From the NCBI GenBank assembly GCA_944989445.1, contig CALYLW010000058.1:1037501-1101500 (forward strand): 64,000 nt of DNA, given 5' to 3'. Source of the DNA: Ampullaceana balthica (taxonomy: Eukaryota > Mollusca > Gastropoda > Lymnaeidae). The position numbers were made by a program, and so were the translations under genes. Shown one piece after another: positions 1 through 12,090 of this stretch; the first letter of the stretch is position 1, and the number at the start of each line of letters is the position of its first letter. Below the pieces are notes generated by a model. It was given only the letters and a program-made list of their open reading frames with translations. It was not told the DNA's origin and did not search any database.

Positions 1-2490
1 TCACAGTTTAATGACCATTTAACTTGGTCATGGTCCCAAAAGAATTTTCATTAAAATAAATTTTATAGTAAATACTTGAGCATTGGATCTTTTTGAAAAT
101 CATAAATCTTGTTTCATAAGTCATTTAAACAATAATGGATATTACGTTTTATGGGGTCTTGTCATTTTTTAATTAATGCCTCCACACATTAGGTTTTCAC
201 TTTCTCTTTTCAATGCTCTGAAATTTTGTTCTGTTTTGCAATTTAGTCAGAAAGTTGACTCTTTGAAGGTTTTATTTGTAAAAAGAAACAAAATGTTATG
301 ACCTATTTTAAAATTCTTCGTTACGAAATGTTTTAAATCATTTTCAGCTATTTTAAGACTTCATAAGTGTACACTCAAAGGGTAACAAGGATCTCTGTCT
401 TAGATAAAAAAAATATTTTAAACAACCTGTAAACTAGACAACAACAAATGTTGGAATCATTTTAGCCCTCTGCTAGTGTAATAATGTAATTCAGTTTAAT
501 CAAGTTAAATAGTATTCCAATGAATTTTTTTCCCTTTGTTAAAATAAAAAATTATGGACCAAATTGTACAGATGGGATGATTTCAAAACTCTTTTTCTGA
601 GACCAAGTTTTTATTATGTTTAAGTTTTCCTTTGCTTTGAAAAAATATATCACCTTTACTATTTTTCATTTTGTAACTCGAAAAAAATTATAGAAAGACT
701 CATTAATATTTTTGATGGAAAAGTAGTGTAATAAATGCAAGCGCTTTAATTTTTGTTACGTTAAAAGTATGGACACAACTATTACATATAGGATGTAATA
801 ACAGTGTGTGGTCAATTCTAATTCATCTTTGCATTTGAAAAATGAAATTGATTTAATTTTAGAATTAGAAGAAAAGAAACAAAAAAGATTTACTGAAGAT
901 GCCAATACAAGTATACACAACTTAGTTTAAATTTAAAGCCCTCCAAATTTTTATAAAATATTTTCAATAGATTTGTGTGTAATTTGTAATACTCATTGAA
1001 TTCTTACAGAAGTTTACAATGATAGCAATAGTTTGATTGTATTTCTTGAATTGGCTATATTTAGATGTTTTATATCTGTAATTTTTACTGGAGTATTAGT
1101 GGAGAATTGACATTGATTTTTTAAAAAAACAATTAAGATTCAGTTGACTGGACTTCAGTAGAAAATTATTGTATTATATTAAAAATATAAAATGTCCCCA
1201 AATGTATGTATTTGTAAAAAGTTGATAACTATTACAAGGGTTTATTTACAAAATGCTGTACCTTTCCTTGAGCAGAGCTTGTTTTCTTTTCTCATTATTG
1301 AAAAAAAAAGACATTTGTTTTATCATGTTGATGATAGGTAATTAATTTGAATGTGTAAAATATAATAATTTTTTTAAAATACCCCATAATAAAAAACTTA
1401 ATGATTACAATTACAGTTTCTTGTATTTGGTTTTTTATCAACACATCCAGTCATTGATTTTCTTTTATTTAACTACTCGCAAATCTGTTGAGTTTTTAAT
1501 AGTAATAGTAATAGCATAGTGGTTGATTGTGCTTGCTCTGTTCATAGAAAGCCAGAAAGGTTGGTTGAAGAATGTATGTGTTTTGGCAGATATTGGAACT
1601 ATTAGGAGAATTCACACTTTATTAGTATTAGCCAGGGTATTAAAACTTTGCTGCCAATTTTCTTATTTAGCTTTATGTCTTGGTTGTTACCAATGTTCCG
1701 TCTAAAGTTTATTGTCCCATGTGCTATAAATAACCAACTGTAGTAGTGCACAAAATTTTTTTAGTATTACAGTGTATAAGTATAAGCCAGATTCTTACAA
1801 CAATAGAACCTTTATCTTAGTTATCAAATCAGTTAATATGATGAAATTTATTCAGTAAGACAAAATATAAGCAAAGAGAACCTGTTTCACAGTATTTTAC
1901 TTTGAATAACCTGAAAGTAACATCACATCGACTCAATGATTGAGCTCCATTGAATTTGAATGGACACTATTTTTTAATGAAGATGGGTTTTTATTTTCAA
2001 TGTATTTGTGTTACCTAGCTTTAATTTATTTAATACAATGGTAAAAATAATCAGAAAAGTTTCTGTTACGTTTTAAGAAAATAATTAAAAGCGATAGAAC
2101 ATTAGGTAAATCTCATCAAGAATATTATAAATTATAGCCAGTGGCGTTTAAGCAGCGCGAAAAATCTAGTTCAGTATGACAAACAAATGGCATGTGTGCC
2201 ACAACCAAGATGACACCATTTTAGTTATAAAGAATACAGTATACATCATTTAGTCTATGCCACAAGCAGACCTACTTGGCACACAGCATAATTTATATTT
2301 ATAGAACTGAAAATATTGGCAAACAATAAAAATCCACCTCCTCTGATCAAGTGTCAAGCTCACTTACTTAATTTTTAGGAGATAAATTTAAGTCAGAGCT
2401 AGTAATTTTTAAATGTATTTTGTTAATTTTAATAAGTATATTAATACTTAATACTAACTTATTTGGTCAAATATAAAGCTTTGAAAGGTA
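1..2490. other. AT-rich intergenic sequence, no gene seen
   Basis: I see no ORF above about 60 codons, no splice-bounded coding block and no recognisable mobile element here. Composition is strongly AT-rich with many poly-A and poly-T runs, as in UTR or intergenic DNA. It could include the 3' UTR of a gene to the left, but nothing shows this. Confidence 0.5.
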
Positions 2491-2505
2491 TGTAAGAAAT
2501 ATGCT

Positions 2506-2511
2506 TTTATT
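2506..2511 (-). terminator. Polyadenylation signal of the RAMAC-like gene
   Basis: The minus strand reads AATAAA about 90 bases after the stop codon of the gene at 2601-3125, a normal distance for a short 3' UTR. Confidence 0.55.
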
Positions 2512-2600
2512 ACAGATAAATACAAGAATAGATTCCAACAAATTTCTTCAACTTTAAAAAAACAAAAAAACTTTTCAAAACAAGATACACAGAAATAAAA

Positions 2601-3125
2601 CTATCTATGTGGTGATCTGTCCCTATTCCTGTTATCATAATATCTTTGACGGTCATTTGATCTGTTATCTCCTCTGCCCCAATCACCTCCTCCACCTTGC
2701 CTACTCCAGTTATTTTGATAATTTCCCCTGCTTCTGTGACCATCTCTGTCACCTCCTCCATAATGACCTTGACCCCCATCATATCTTCCATGTCCCCCAC
2801 GATTTCTATTCCAGCCTCTACTATCATCTCTTTGTCTTCTTGCGTTAAAGTTTTCCACACAAGGTGGTTTGCTAGATGACTCCTTGTCTTCTATTGTCTT
2901 GAGGTAATCAGGATCAGACTCTGTATATCTGTCACCAAACATTGCTTCATATTCAAGAACTTCAGAATGTAGACACAGATCCCCAGATTCTACTGGTAAT
3001 GGATTACATAAAAGAAGTCTATTTTCAGCATGAACACTTGTGCTGCCTGCATCTCCTCCATCTCCAGGGTTACCATCAACTATAGATATACCAGCAGCAG
3101 CAGCTATTTCTGCAAGATCAGCCAT
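2601..3125 (-). CDS. RAMAC: RAMAC-like RNMT-activating mini-protein
   Basis: A 174-aa ORF. In vertebrates RAMAC (FAM103A1/RAM) binds and activates RNMT, the nuclear enzyme that methylates the mRNA cap guanine. The family signature is at about residues 59-93: an acidic/aromatic block YEAMFGDRYTESDPDYLK, then a PP-containing linker and an asparagine/arginine stretch, matching the human EEMFxxRFTExDxEY activator segment. From residue 95 to the end the chain is rich in Arg, Gly, Asn and Tyr (GGHGRYDGG, GGGDWGRG), resembling the RNA-binding tail of RAMAC. The start MADLAEIAAAAG is the first ATG after an A-rich leader. The protein is longer than the human one (about 118 aa) because some 58 residues precede the activator block. 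The coding region is in one exon. Family recognition is from the conserved block; function is inferred from the family. Confidence 0.8.
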   Translation of the reverse strand: MADLAEIAAAAGISIVDGNPGDGGDAGSTSVHAENRLLLCNPLPVESGDLCLHSEVLEYEAMFGDRYTESDPDYLKTIEDKESSSKPPCVENFNARRQRDDSRGWNRNRGGHGRYDGGQGHYGGGDRDGHRSRGNYQNNWSRQGGGGDWGRGDNRSNDRQRYYDNRNRDRSPHR

Positions 3126-4020
3126 CCGTTTTCAATTTTTAAAGCAATATGATGGAAGGGTCTTATAGTGAGTCAGTAAAATTTGCTTCTGTTTAGTATT
3201 TAATACTAATTTCAATCTGAGGAGGATATAAAATAGTTCATTAACAAACAGTTGACAGATGAATAAAATACAATTCCCTAAATAATTTTCAGCTGAAAAA
3301 ACATATTTTTAAAAATAAATATCTTTTATTTTCTTCTTCATAGTCAACCTGATAGGCCCTAACTAAAAAATTAAATTTTTTATTTTCTAATTTTTATGTC
3401 TCATAAATTAAAATTGTGTCTGTAAAAATTGTAGGAAATTACTCTTGTATTTCAATTTTTTTTTAGAGTTGGCAACTCTTGCCTTTTTTTTTGTTGTGTT
3501 TTTTTACTGCCTCTTCATAAGCTAAAATAAGAGCTACCCCACAGCCTGTTTTTACTAACTAAACAGGTATAGGAAATTAAAATAACAACTTTAATACATT
3601 AAAAAGAAAAAAAATTCCCATAAAGATAAAATTTAAAAATTAACCAATTCATACATTACTACTACTAGCAATCCTCCTTTCCTTTCTGCTGTTGCCTGCA
3701 ATTGAACTATGAATAGGCTTGACAGCCTACACCTATTCATTATTAAAACGGGCTACAATGAGTCGAGTGCATTGGCTTACCAATATTCTTGACATATGTA
3801 TTCATTTACTCCACGCTCAATGCAAATATCCAGTATACTCACATGTGTAAATATTTTCTGATTTTTCACTAACTTTACATTGAAATTATTTATATTTAGT
3901 ATTTATATAACTATAATTAATCATTCAGAGAGCATTTTGCTTTTATTTAATTTTATAAACTGACCACTCAGGGCAAGATGAGCTGATGATGTTGCAGACA
4001 CAATACATTAAAATATGTGT
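3126..4020. other. Upstream flank of the RAMAC-like gene
   Basis: This should contain the promoter and 5' UTR of the minus-strand gene. Sequence is AT-rich; 3660-3780 is less so and could be a 5' leader exon, but I see no decisive TATA or initiator. No coding potential. Confidence 0.3.
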
Positions 4021-4369
4021 ATATGAACCAGAGGCGTCACTAGGGTTGGTGTCACCCGGGGCGGTAGCTCATGGTGTCACCCCTTTATGACTGAAGGGAC
4101 CGTCCATAAATGACGTCACGCGAGGTTGCCGATTTTTACCCCACCCTACCCCAGCGTCATACTTTGTCACAAAAACTTAGACCCCACCCCTTTTTTACGA
4201 TATGACATCACAAAGCTTTGACCCCCCCCCCAAAGCCGTATTTTCTCAATAAAAATTAGCATGTTGCAAATTATTTTTAAATCCTTTATATTAACTCGTG
4301 GTGTCTGGTTGCTTGCTTGCACCCTTGCGCCCTTGCTTGTCGCCAAAACTTTGGATCAATTTTTAACCC

Positions 4370-4630
4370 ATTTCCTCGTAAGCTAGCGAGCTGAAATTTT
4401 GCAGACAGTTTCGTAACGATGATAAAAATAATGTATCAAAATTTCAGATCGATCACATGTACCGTATTGAAACATATTATTGATCGGTGCGCATTATATT
4501 TAAACATGTTTTACGACACAACTGCAATTTTGTATTTTTGGATGGTCTTGCGCTGCGTATTATAATGAACATTCTTTTAGTTACGTATCGTACATAAAGG
4601 ATTTATAGTCAAAAACTTGGTTTTTTACGT
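4370..4630 (+). repeat. Dispersed repeat family A, copy 1
   Basis: Contains AGCTGAAATTTTGCA, CAAAATTTCAGATCGATC and, downstream, a CATAAAGGATTTATAGTC block. The same blocks recur at 58275-58710 (same strand), and the central block also at about 53820-54180 (same strand) and 15990-16380 (opposite strand). It lies inside the hAT nest. Confidence 0.6.
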
Positions 4631-4848
4631 TTAAAAAAAATAATTCATTTAAATATGTATTTAGGGTAAGTCTGCACTCTAATATCGTAACACGCGTGAA
4701 GTCATTGAAAACGTAATTAAATAAATGGTAAACAATCAAATATTTAAGTGGAACTTTTATTTAAAGTTGCGCATTTTTGATGTGACGTCACATTTCTCAA
4801 ACACCCCCCTCCTCGTACCACATCGTCACTGATGCGCAACACTCCCCC

Positions 4849-6225
4849 TATGGCGGATTAAAAGGGGGGTGCTGAACGGGCTAAAGCCCCCAATAATTTA
4901 AGGACCCCAAATGTATTATGAATTATAGTGTATAATAAAGATGCAGGCCATTATGTTTGTACGAATCCCTGAAAATGCCTTGGACAGTCATACGGCAATG
5001 CTGCAAATGAGTAGGAAGTATAACGGAAACCAGGCTATTCTTCGTGAGAAGTTCATTGTAGCTCATTATATGCCGTGCACAGCTCATTCCTTTAATTTGG
5101 TTGGGAAAAGATCAGCATGTTGTCCTGCTGCGGTCAGTTTTTTTGTCTTCTGCAAAATCTTTATACCCGGCTTGTTGCATCTACTCATCGTTGACATAAC
5201 TTCAAAAACATATGAAATTGATACATGCTAACAAAGCCTTGTCTGACACAAGATGGTCAGCCTGACATGATGCTGTAAGGACTATTAATAACTCATACCA
5301 CGAGAATATCGCAGCACTGTAAGAATTAGCAACAAATGAAAATCAGCCACGTGACTTTCGACTTGAAGAAGAAGGATTTCTAAAGGAAATTGAACAACTG
5401 GAAGTCGCTATTTTACTTGAAATTTGGGAAACAATTTTAGAAAGGAAGTATCTCATTAAGTTTGTTAAAAGATAGCATTCTTAATGTGATTCCTATGAAG
5501 ACAAAGGAAAGGAAAAATCCGTGGTAAAAATAGTGTAAACAATCTTCAATACTATCAAACAAAAAATAAAGCGTCAGTTTGATAAAGGGACATCAACAAA
5601 ACAGTACTCTCCTCGAGACAAAAATTCAAGATTAAGGTATTTCTGGTCATCATTGACAAACTTTCTTAAGCCCTACAACATCGGTTAGGCGCATATAAAG
5701 ACATCCATGAGAAATTTGGCTTTCTTACAGACTTAACTGAGCTCAGCAATTTTGTCACCCGATGGGGAGCAGCCAAGTTAATGGAAGAATATTCAAGCGA
5801 TATCGAAGACTGCTTACCTTCAGAATTAGTCAAATTTTCAGAACTCTTAAAAAAGTCATTGTCCAGCCCCAGGCTCAGGGTAAGGAAAAGGAAGTAGCAC
5901 AAAGCGAAACTCAAAAAACGTGCACAGAGCTAAACATTTTGCTGATTTTGAATGAGCTATATTTCACACAGTCCTTTACAAATGTACACATCGCACTTCA
6001 CATCTATCGTTCAATGATGACATCAAACTGCAGCTGAGAGCGATCCTTTTCAAAGTTGAAAAGAATATATAATGAGTTTGAATTTGCATGGGAAAAAAAA
6101 GACTGAATATGCTCTCTCTTCTCTAATGAGCATTGAAAAGGAACTTGTAAGCTTACTCAGCTTTATTGACTTGATTGAAAACTTCACCATTTGAAAAAAT
6201 TCGCAAACGAAAGTTGTAGGTTGAA
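4849..6225 (+). pseudogene. Decayed hAT-family (ZMYM1-like/DUF4371) transposase, copy 1
   Basis: Short frames joined by stops and frameshifts encode pieces of a hAT transposase: a block reading MSRKYNGNQAIL, then IVAHYMPCTAHSFNLVGK, which matches the core of ZMYM1-like transposases, and near 6005-6200 a decayed C-terminal dimerisation region. Copy 2 at 10690-12090 is collinear over about 1.35 kb. No frame longer than 100 codons survives, so it cannot encode enzyme. Confidence 0.75.
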
Positions 6226-6543
6226 ATAATAATCATACATATTTTTAAATAGTTTTTGTTATTTCAATTAGAGAAAACAATTCGTTACCTCATGAAAAAA
6301 AATATTTAAAAAATATTTTAAAATACGGAATAACGCGTAATATTATTCTTTATGGGGGTGCGTTCGTAACCACGAAACAGCGTAAGTCGGGATGGGACCG
6401 TCGTAACCGGAGGACTACCTGTATATAAACATGCATATCTATGCTTTCACGCCTTTAATAAATGTATATATATAAAAAATATTAACTCAAAGACATTGAA
6501 ATCATAATTTTCCTCAAGAAAAACATCAACAAAGAAAACCCAT

Positions 6544-7958
6544 CTTTTGGTTAGGGGTCTACCGATATATCGGCACCGATATCTGGATATCGGCAATATC
6601 GGTATCGGTAGCATGTAAAGGTCCCGATATTGACGTCACCGATATTTCATAATAAGTGACATTTTGACCCCCCAAAAAAACGGAAACAAAAAAAACTATC
6701 ATTTAGATTTACAATATCTCGACAAATTAATATATCGACCCCGATACCGGTATTGAAATAGTCAAAAGAGTCCTAGTCCTAGTATTAATATGTGCAGCCA
6801 CGATACAGTGTGCCATGTGCTTTGATATTGTTTAGGTATCGGCCGATTTTCGTATACTCAGAAATACTGTGTAAATAGTGCCGATGCCAAGTATACCGTA
6901 ATTGCTCTAATAAATGGATAACATGTAAACATTATGTTCACGTAATTGCTCTAATAGCAAAGATGCACGCAGAATCGCAGATGTCTAAAACATTTCGTTT
7001 CGTATGGAATAACAAAATGTACCGTGTGAAGACGTGTTGTCATTGGCAACCATTCAAGCTTCAGCCTCATTTTCACTATATTACTATTGTACTTTGTTCT
7101 CATTGTTTCATTCATAAAAGGTCGCCGTGTGCAAAAGCCATTAAACTATTGGTTAGAATTAATAATTATGAGTCAAGGTTGAAGTTTCAAAAGGAGTATC
7201 TAATATGCTTGTACATTTTTATAAAGGACGGTTCGTTTTGTTATGAGTCCTATGTAGGCCATGAACTGGAACTTGTGAACACATCGGAAACTTCGTTTCG
7301 GGAAAAAAAAATCGGTATTTCGGCAAAACTGGATATCGGTAGACCCCTTAATTATAAAATATAAATAATTACGAGTGATAAATTTAAGAATGACGTCATC
7401 AAATATGACCGCTGTTATTTTTGTCCTAACAAATACTCATATCGGCACTCCTATCGAAAAACAATATCGGTAATATCGGCAAAAATACTTATCGGTAGAC
7501 CACTAATATAAAATATAAATAATTAGGAGTGATGAATTTAAGAATGATCGATGTCATCAAATAAGACCGCTGATTTTTGTCCTAACAAATATTCATATCT
7601 GAAAAAAAAATATCGGTAATATCGGCAAAAATACTTATCGGTATTCCCCTAATATAAAACATAAATAATTAGGAGTGATAAATTTAAGAATGACGTCATC
7701 AAATATGACCGCTGGTTTTTGTCCTAACAAATACCCTATCGGTACTCATATCGGAAAAAAATATCGGTAATATCGGCAAAAATGCGTATCGGTAGTCCCC
7801 TAATAATAAAGATAAATAATTACGAGTGATAAATTTAAGAATGACGTCATCAAATATGACCGCTGGTTTTTGTCCTAACAAATACTCATATCGGCAAAAA
7901 AAATATCGGTAATATCGGTATCGGCAAAAAGGCATATCGGTAGACCCCTACTTTTGGT
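6544..7958. mobile_element. Nested hAT-like element with perfect TSD
   Basis: Terminal inverted repeats TAGGGGTCTACCGATAT start at 6552 and, on the other strand, at 7950. The flanking 8 bp CTTTTGGT are identical on both sides (6544-6551 and 7951-7958). The ends are made of repeated TATCGG / CCGATA words. A 133-codon frame at 6963-7364 is not recognisable as transposase, so this looks non-autonomous. It sits inside the element at 4029-8436 and is therefore younger than it. Confidence 0.85.
7334..7940 (+). repeat. Subterminal tandem array, about 150 bp x 4
   Basis: Units begin at the TATCGGTA words at 7334, 7490, 7636, 7787 and (last boundary) 7935, giving spacings of 156, 146, 151 and 148 bp. 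Each unit carries AATTTAAGAATGA followed by a CRE-like palindrome TGACGTCA (intact in units 1, 3 and 4, mutated in unit 2) and TTTTGTCCTAACAAAT. Confidence 0.85.
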
Positions 7959-8563
7959 GTGTTGTTTTTTTTGGTGTTTTTTTGGGGGTGGGGGGGGGGA
8001 TAAAAATCGTATCCCCCACTCCACTGTGGTGGAGGGAGTTGTGAGGTGGGATTCGTCCATGCTGTCGGTGTGTCCAAGCCCAAATGGCTTTAATCTTTAA
8101 AACATAACATACTGCCTCTTTCATTCCAGCCGTTTTTTAATGATCTCTCTGCTGCGAATGTTTCTTTTTTTCTTTCCCTAATTTGTTTTAATGTTGTTTG
8201 TGTGTTGGGACTGTTTTATTATTGCAAGTTAACTGATATTTTTTTTTAATAAGAGTTTTCGCGTTTAACGTATTTCATTGTATTTCTTAATTTCTTTATA
8301 GATTTAAAAATGTGTCATCTTTTTTTTTCTGACATAAAATCGTACACAGTAAAATTTTAGGCTCGGGTGTCACCCCCTGATGGGTGTCACCCGGGGCGGC
8401 CCGCCCCCCCCCCGCCCCCCCCTAGTGACGCCACTGATATGAACTTATGTTGTTAATTATGATATAGTGATTGAGCATAAGTTATTTTTGGCACAAAATT
8501 AATTAATTAGCCTAAAAGACATTAGGAAAGAGAAGTTGATACTTGTGGCCAAGGATCTAGAGC

Positions 8564-8757
8564 AGTGATGGCCAAACTTTTCAGGAGCTGCATCAATGGG
8601 TCATGGACAGTCAAAGGGCAGCAACTAAAACTAATTAAGCCTCAGTTTAAGCACAAACATGTTGACTTTAAAATAAATATCTTAATATTTTTTGTTTCAA
8701 AATGAGCTGCAGGCTGCATGTACCCAGCGGGCCACAGTTTGCCCACCTTTTGTCTAG
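8564..8757. mobile_element. hAT-like MITE
   Basis: Begins CAGTGATGGCCAAACTTTT and ends with GGGCCACAGTTTGCCCACC, the type of inverted ends seen in small hAT MITEs (compare 16648-16857). A target duplication TCTAG.. is suggested on both sides but is imperfect, so the right boundary is uncertain. Confidence 0.55.
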
Positions 8758-8942
8758 TGGGATACAAAAAGTTGCTACCCCTACTACTATATAAGTGTTC
8801 TGAGTCCAAGTGATTGAGCTCTGGTCATCACAAAATGTTCACAGGGCATTTATGACTCTCTCTCTCTAGCATATGCCTTAAATTTATGTTAAACTGTCAA
8901 TATTCAATGACTTAACTTATGACAAATTCCAAATAAGGACTT

Positions 8943-9332
8943 AGGGGCCGTCCATAAATGACTTCACGCACCTAGGGGGGGGGAGGGGGGTCACTTTTGT
9001 GACGATGCGTGACGAGGGGGAGGGAGATGGGTTGAAGAAATGTGACTTCACATCAAAAGGGTAACTTTAAATAAAACTTCCACTGAAATATTTGGTCGCT
9101 TACAATTTATTTAATGATACGATATTACAATGTAGATCTCCACTAAATAAATAATAAATACTTAAAAGACAATAAAAGTGATTTGAAACATACTTATTTT
9201 CAAATAGAAAATAAGTCAAAGATTTGTGACGTATTTTTAGAGGGGGGGGGTCTAAGTTTTTGTGACGACTCGTGACGAGTGGGGGGAGGGGGTCAAAAAT
9301 CGCGTGACGTTATTTATGGACAAATCTTAATA
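8943..9332. mobile_element. TIR MITE of the GTCCATAAATGAC family
   Basis: The left end reads GGGGCCGTCCATAAATGAC and the right end, reversed, carries GTCCATAAATAACGTCACGC. Poly-G/C runs lie just inside each end. Related ends occur at about 4096 and at 19965-20205. Superfamily not assigned. No coding capacity. Confidence 0.6.
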
Positions 9333-10680
9333 GGATAAATCTAACAAATCTTTGACTGATTTCTTGTTCAGCTTCATTTTGTCCACTTCAAAATGTAATC
9401 AATGACTAAATGTTGGGAACAAATGTATTTATTTCTGTAATTTCTTTATTACATAGATTTTGGAGTACATTTTGTACATAATTTTAAGATAGTTCAAATT
9501 TCAAGATAGATGCTAAAAGACACTTTTTGATTCATTTATAGGGGTAAAAAATTGCGTTATAACCTAAGGTTGTTAATTATTAAAGTTTTTGTTCATTAGC
9601 GACCGATTACAATTTTAATAATAGAGAAGCCTAACCGTAAATTATTTAATTTTCTGTTATATTATTCGGTGTATCATACAAATGAATCATAATCATACAT
9701 CTCAAAGAATTATAAATACAATGTAGCGTCTTATATCACTAGTGTTGAGACTCTTAACCTATGAGTTAAGTTAGGCCTAGGGTTATCCCAAAATAATTCA
9801 TGAAAAAAATCATAACTTTCTTTAGGGGTGCGGCTATTCTGACCCTGGTCGCTATAGCATCAAACGGCTATTCGGACCCGGGCAGGGCCCATTGGATTAA
9901 ATGGCTATTCATACCCAGGGCAGGTCACTTGAGACTTAAATATTTTAATTGCTATTTACTATTTGAGCCAGTGTCTTTAGTAGTAGTACTAGTATGGGAG
10001 TTAAAATAATGTTGTTAATTTCATTGTTTTTGGAATGTTTATAAAATATTTTTGTGATCTATTTTATTTTCTTATCAGCTGTAATAAAAAAATTGGGAGG
10101 GGTGTGTGTGTGTGTCATTTTTGTATTTGTAGAGCAGATATTTTAGCATGCAACTAAGGAATAAAGGTTCAAAATAAACATAAGTCCATTGGTCCCTTGC
10201 TCATGCTTTGTCTGTACTATGGGATTGACCTTGCGATTTCCCTCGCCAAAAAAATCATTCATGAAAAAAACAAGACAAAGAAACAACTGTTTGCTGGCAT
10301 CTAAATTCCCTAAATTTCAGGCTTCTAATGACATGGGAAGTTGGAGAATTAATGATGAGTGAGTGAGGGCTTTGCCTTATATTAGTATAGTATAGATTTT
10401 GTCATCTCTCAGTAAATATTTAGATAATTTGAGAATCTCAATTTAAGTAACAGTCAGATAAATATGAATAAAACTTCTGAACATTATACTCCATGATTAC
10501 CTAATTTAAATGTCTTAGGGAACCCTAACCCCATAATTAAAAATTAAAGGGCATTGAAACTGGTAATCTGATTGAGTTTAAAAAGACAAATGCGAAAGAA
10601 AAAAAGATCCCCATCTGAAACCCTACACCTACAGCACAACAATCCTACCATGCTTGATGAAAACAATGCTTTTTTAACTT
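9333..10680. other. Intergenic, no gene seen
   Basis: AT-rich. At 9830-9930 a GGCTATTC word followed by ACCC or similar recurs three times, and a short GT run lies near 10100. The 69-codon frame at 9800-10009 spans this repeat and has no family resemblance I can see. Confidence 0.35.
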
Positions 10681-10689
10681 ATATCAGAG

Positions 10690-12090
10690 CTATGGTGGAT
10701 TCAGAGGGGGCTAAATGGGCTAAAGCCAGGGGCCTCCAAACTTATTATATTGTATAATAAAGGTGGGCAAATGTTTGCATATATTCCTGAAAATGCCTGG
10801 ACAGTCATTCGACAATGTTGCAAATATGAGTGGGAAGTATAATGGAGCCCAGGCTATCCTAGGTGAGAAGTGCAGTGTTGCTCATTATATGTCTTGCACA
10901 GCTCATTCCCTTAATTTGGTTGGGAGAAGTGCAGCAGAGGGTTGTCCTGCTGCAGCCAGACTGGCCTTCTGCAAAATATTTATACCTGGCTTGTTGCATC
11001 TACTCATTGTTGGCAGATACTTCAAAAACACCTGAAAGTGTTACCTGTTAAAAAAGCCTTGTCTGACAAGATGGTCAGCCTGACATGATTCTGTAAGGTC
11101 TGTTAATAAATCACACCATGAGTATATTGCAGCACTGGAAGAATTGGAAAGTGACAAAAATCAACCAATCGACTTGAAGCAGAAGGATTTCGGAAGGTAC
11201 TTGAACAACTGGAAGTCACTATTTTACTTGAGATTTGGGAAGCAATTTTAGGGAGATTTCAGAAAACGAATGTATCCCTTCAAGAGCGAGGACTATCTTT
11301 GAATTAAGCAATGCATTTTTTAAAGTCTCAAGTGAGTTTGTTAAAAGATAGCGTTCTGAATTTGATTCCTATAAAGAAAAAGGAAAGGACAAGTCCGTGG
11401 AGAAAGAGCATAAACAATCTACAATACGATCAAAAAAGATAAAGTTTCAGTTTGATGAAGAGCCATCAGCCGAAACAGTATTTTCCCAGAGAAAAAAATT
11501 CAAGGTTTGGGTATTTCTGGTAATCATTGACAAAATTTTTTCAGCACTACGATCCATTAGACGCATATAAAGACATCCCTGAAAAATTTTGCTTTCTTAC
11601 AAACCTAACTGAGCTCAGCAATGACACCATCCGATGGGCAGCATCCAAGTTAATGGGATAATATTCAAGTGATTTCAAAGACTGCTTTTCTTCAGAATTA
11701 GTCCAATTTTCAGAACTCTTCAAAAAGGTTATTGTCCAGCCCCAGGCTCAGGAAGTAGCACAATGCGAAACTCAAAACACATGCACAGAGCTAAAAATGT
11801 TGCTGTTTTTGAATGAGCTAAACTTTACACAGTCCTTTCCAAATGTATACAGCGCACTTCACATCTATCTCTCAATGATTGCATCAAACTGCAGCAGAGG
11901 CCGATCATTTTCAAAGTTGAAAAGAATAAAATATAAATTTAGAAGTTGCATGGAACAATAAAGACTATTTCAGTTCTCTCTAATGATCACTGAAAAGTTA
12001 CTTGTCAGCTCACTTAGCTTTACTGACTTGACAGATAACTTCACCATGAGAAAAGTTCGCAAACAAAAGTTGTGGTTTAAAATAAATAAT
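10690..12090 (+). pseudogene. Decayed hAT-family (ZMYM1-like/DUF4371) transposase, copy 2
   Basis: Collinear with 4849-6225. At 10763-11035 a frame reads GQSFDNVANMSGKYNGAQAI followed by VAHYMSCTAHSLNLVGRSAA, the transposase core. Near 11870-12070 comes ASNCSRGRSFSKLKRIKYKF, the hAT C-terminal dimerisation block, followed by a TDLTDNFTMRKVRKQKL end. Multiple stops and frameshifts interrupt it. It is better preserved than copy 1. I could not define its terminal repeats. Confidence 0.8.

Larger units (their letters stand above)
4021..8444. mobile_element. hAT-type DNA transposon with 8-bp target duplication, carrying other insertions
   Basis: The left end begins CAGAGGCGTCACTAGG at 4029. The right end, read on the other strand from 8436, begins CAGTGGCGTCACTAGG. 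Both continue into GTGTCACCC / CCGGGGCGG motifs. The 8-bp sequence ATATGAAC flanks both sides (4021-4028 and 8437-8444), the duplication length of the hAT superfamily. Inside are a decayed hAT transposase relic (4849-6225) and a second complete hAT-like insertion (6552-7950), so this is a nested structure. It is inactive as seen. Confidence 0.85.

Noticed and set aside
6963..7364. 133-codon ORF as a host gene
   Set aside because: It lies inside a non-autonomous hAT-like element, ends in its inverted-repeat zone and matches no family I recognise.
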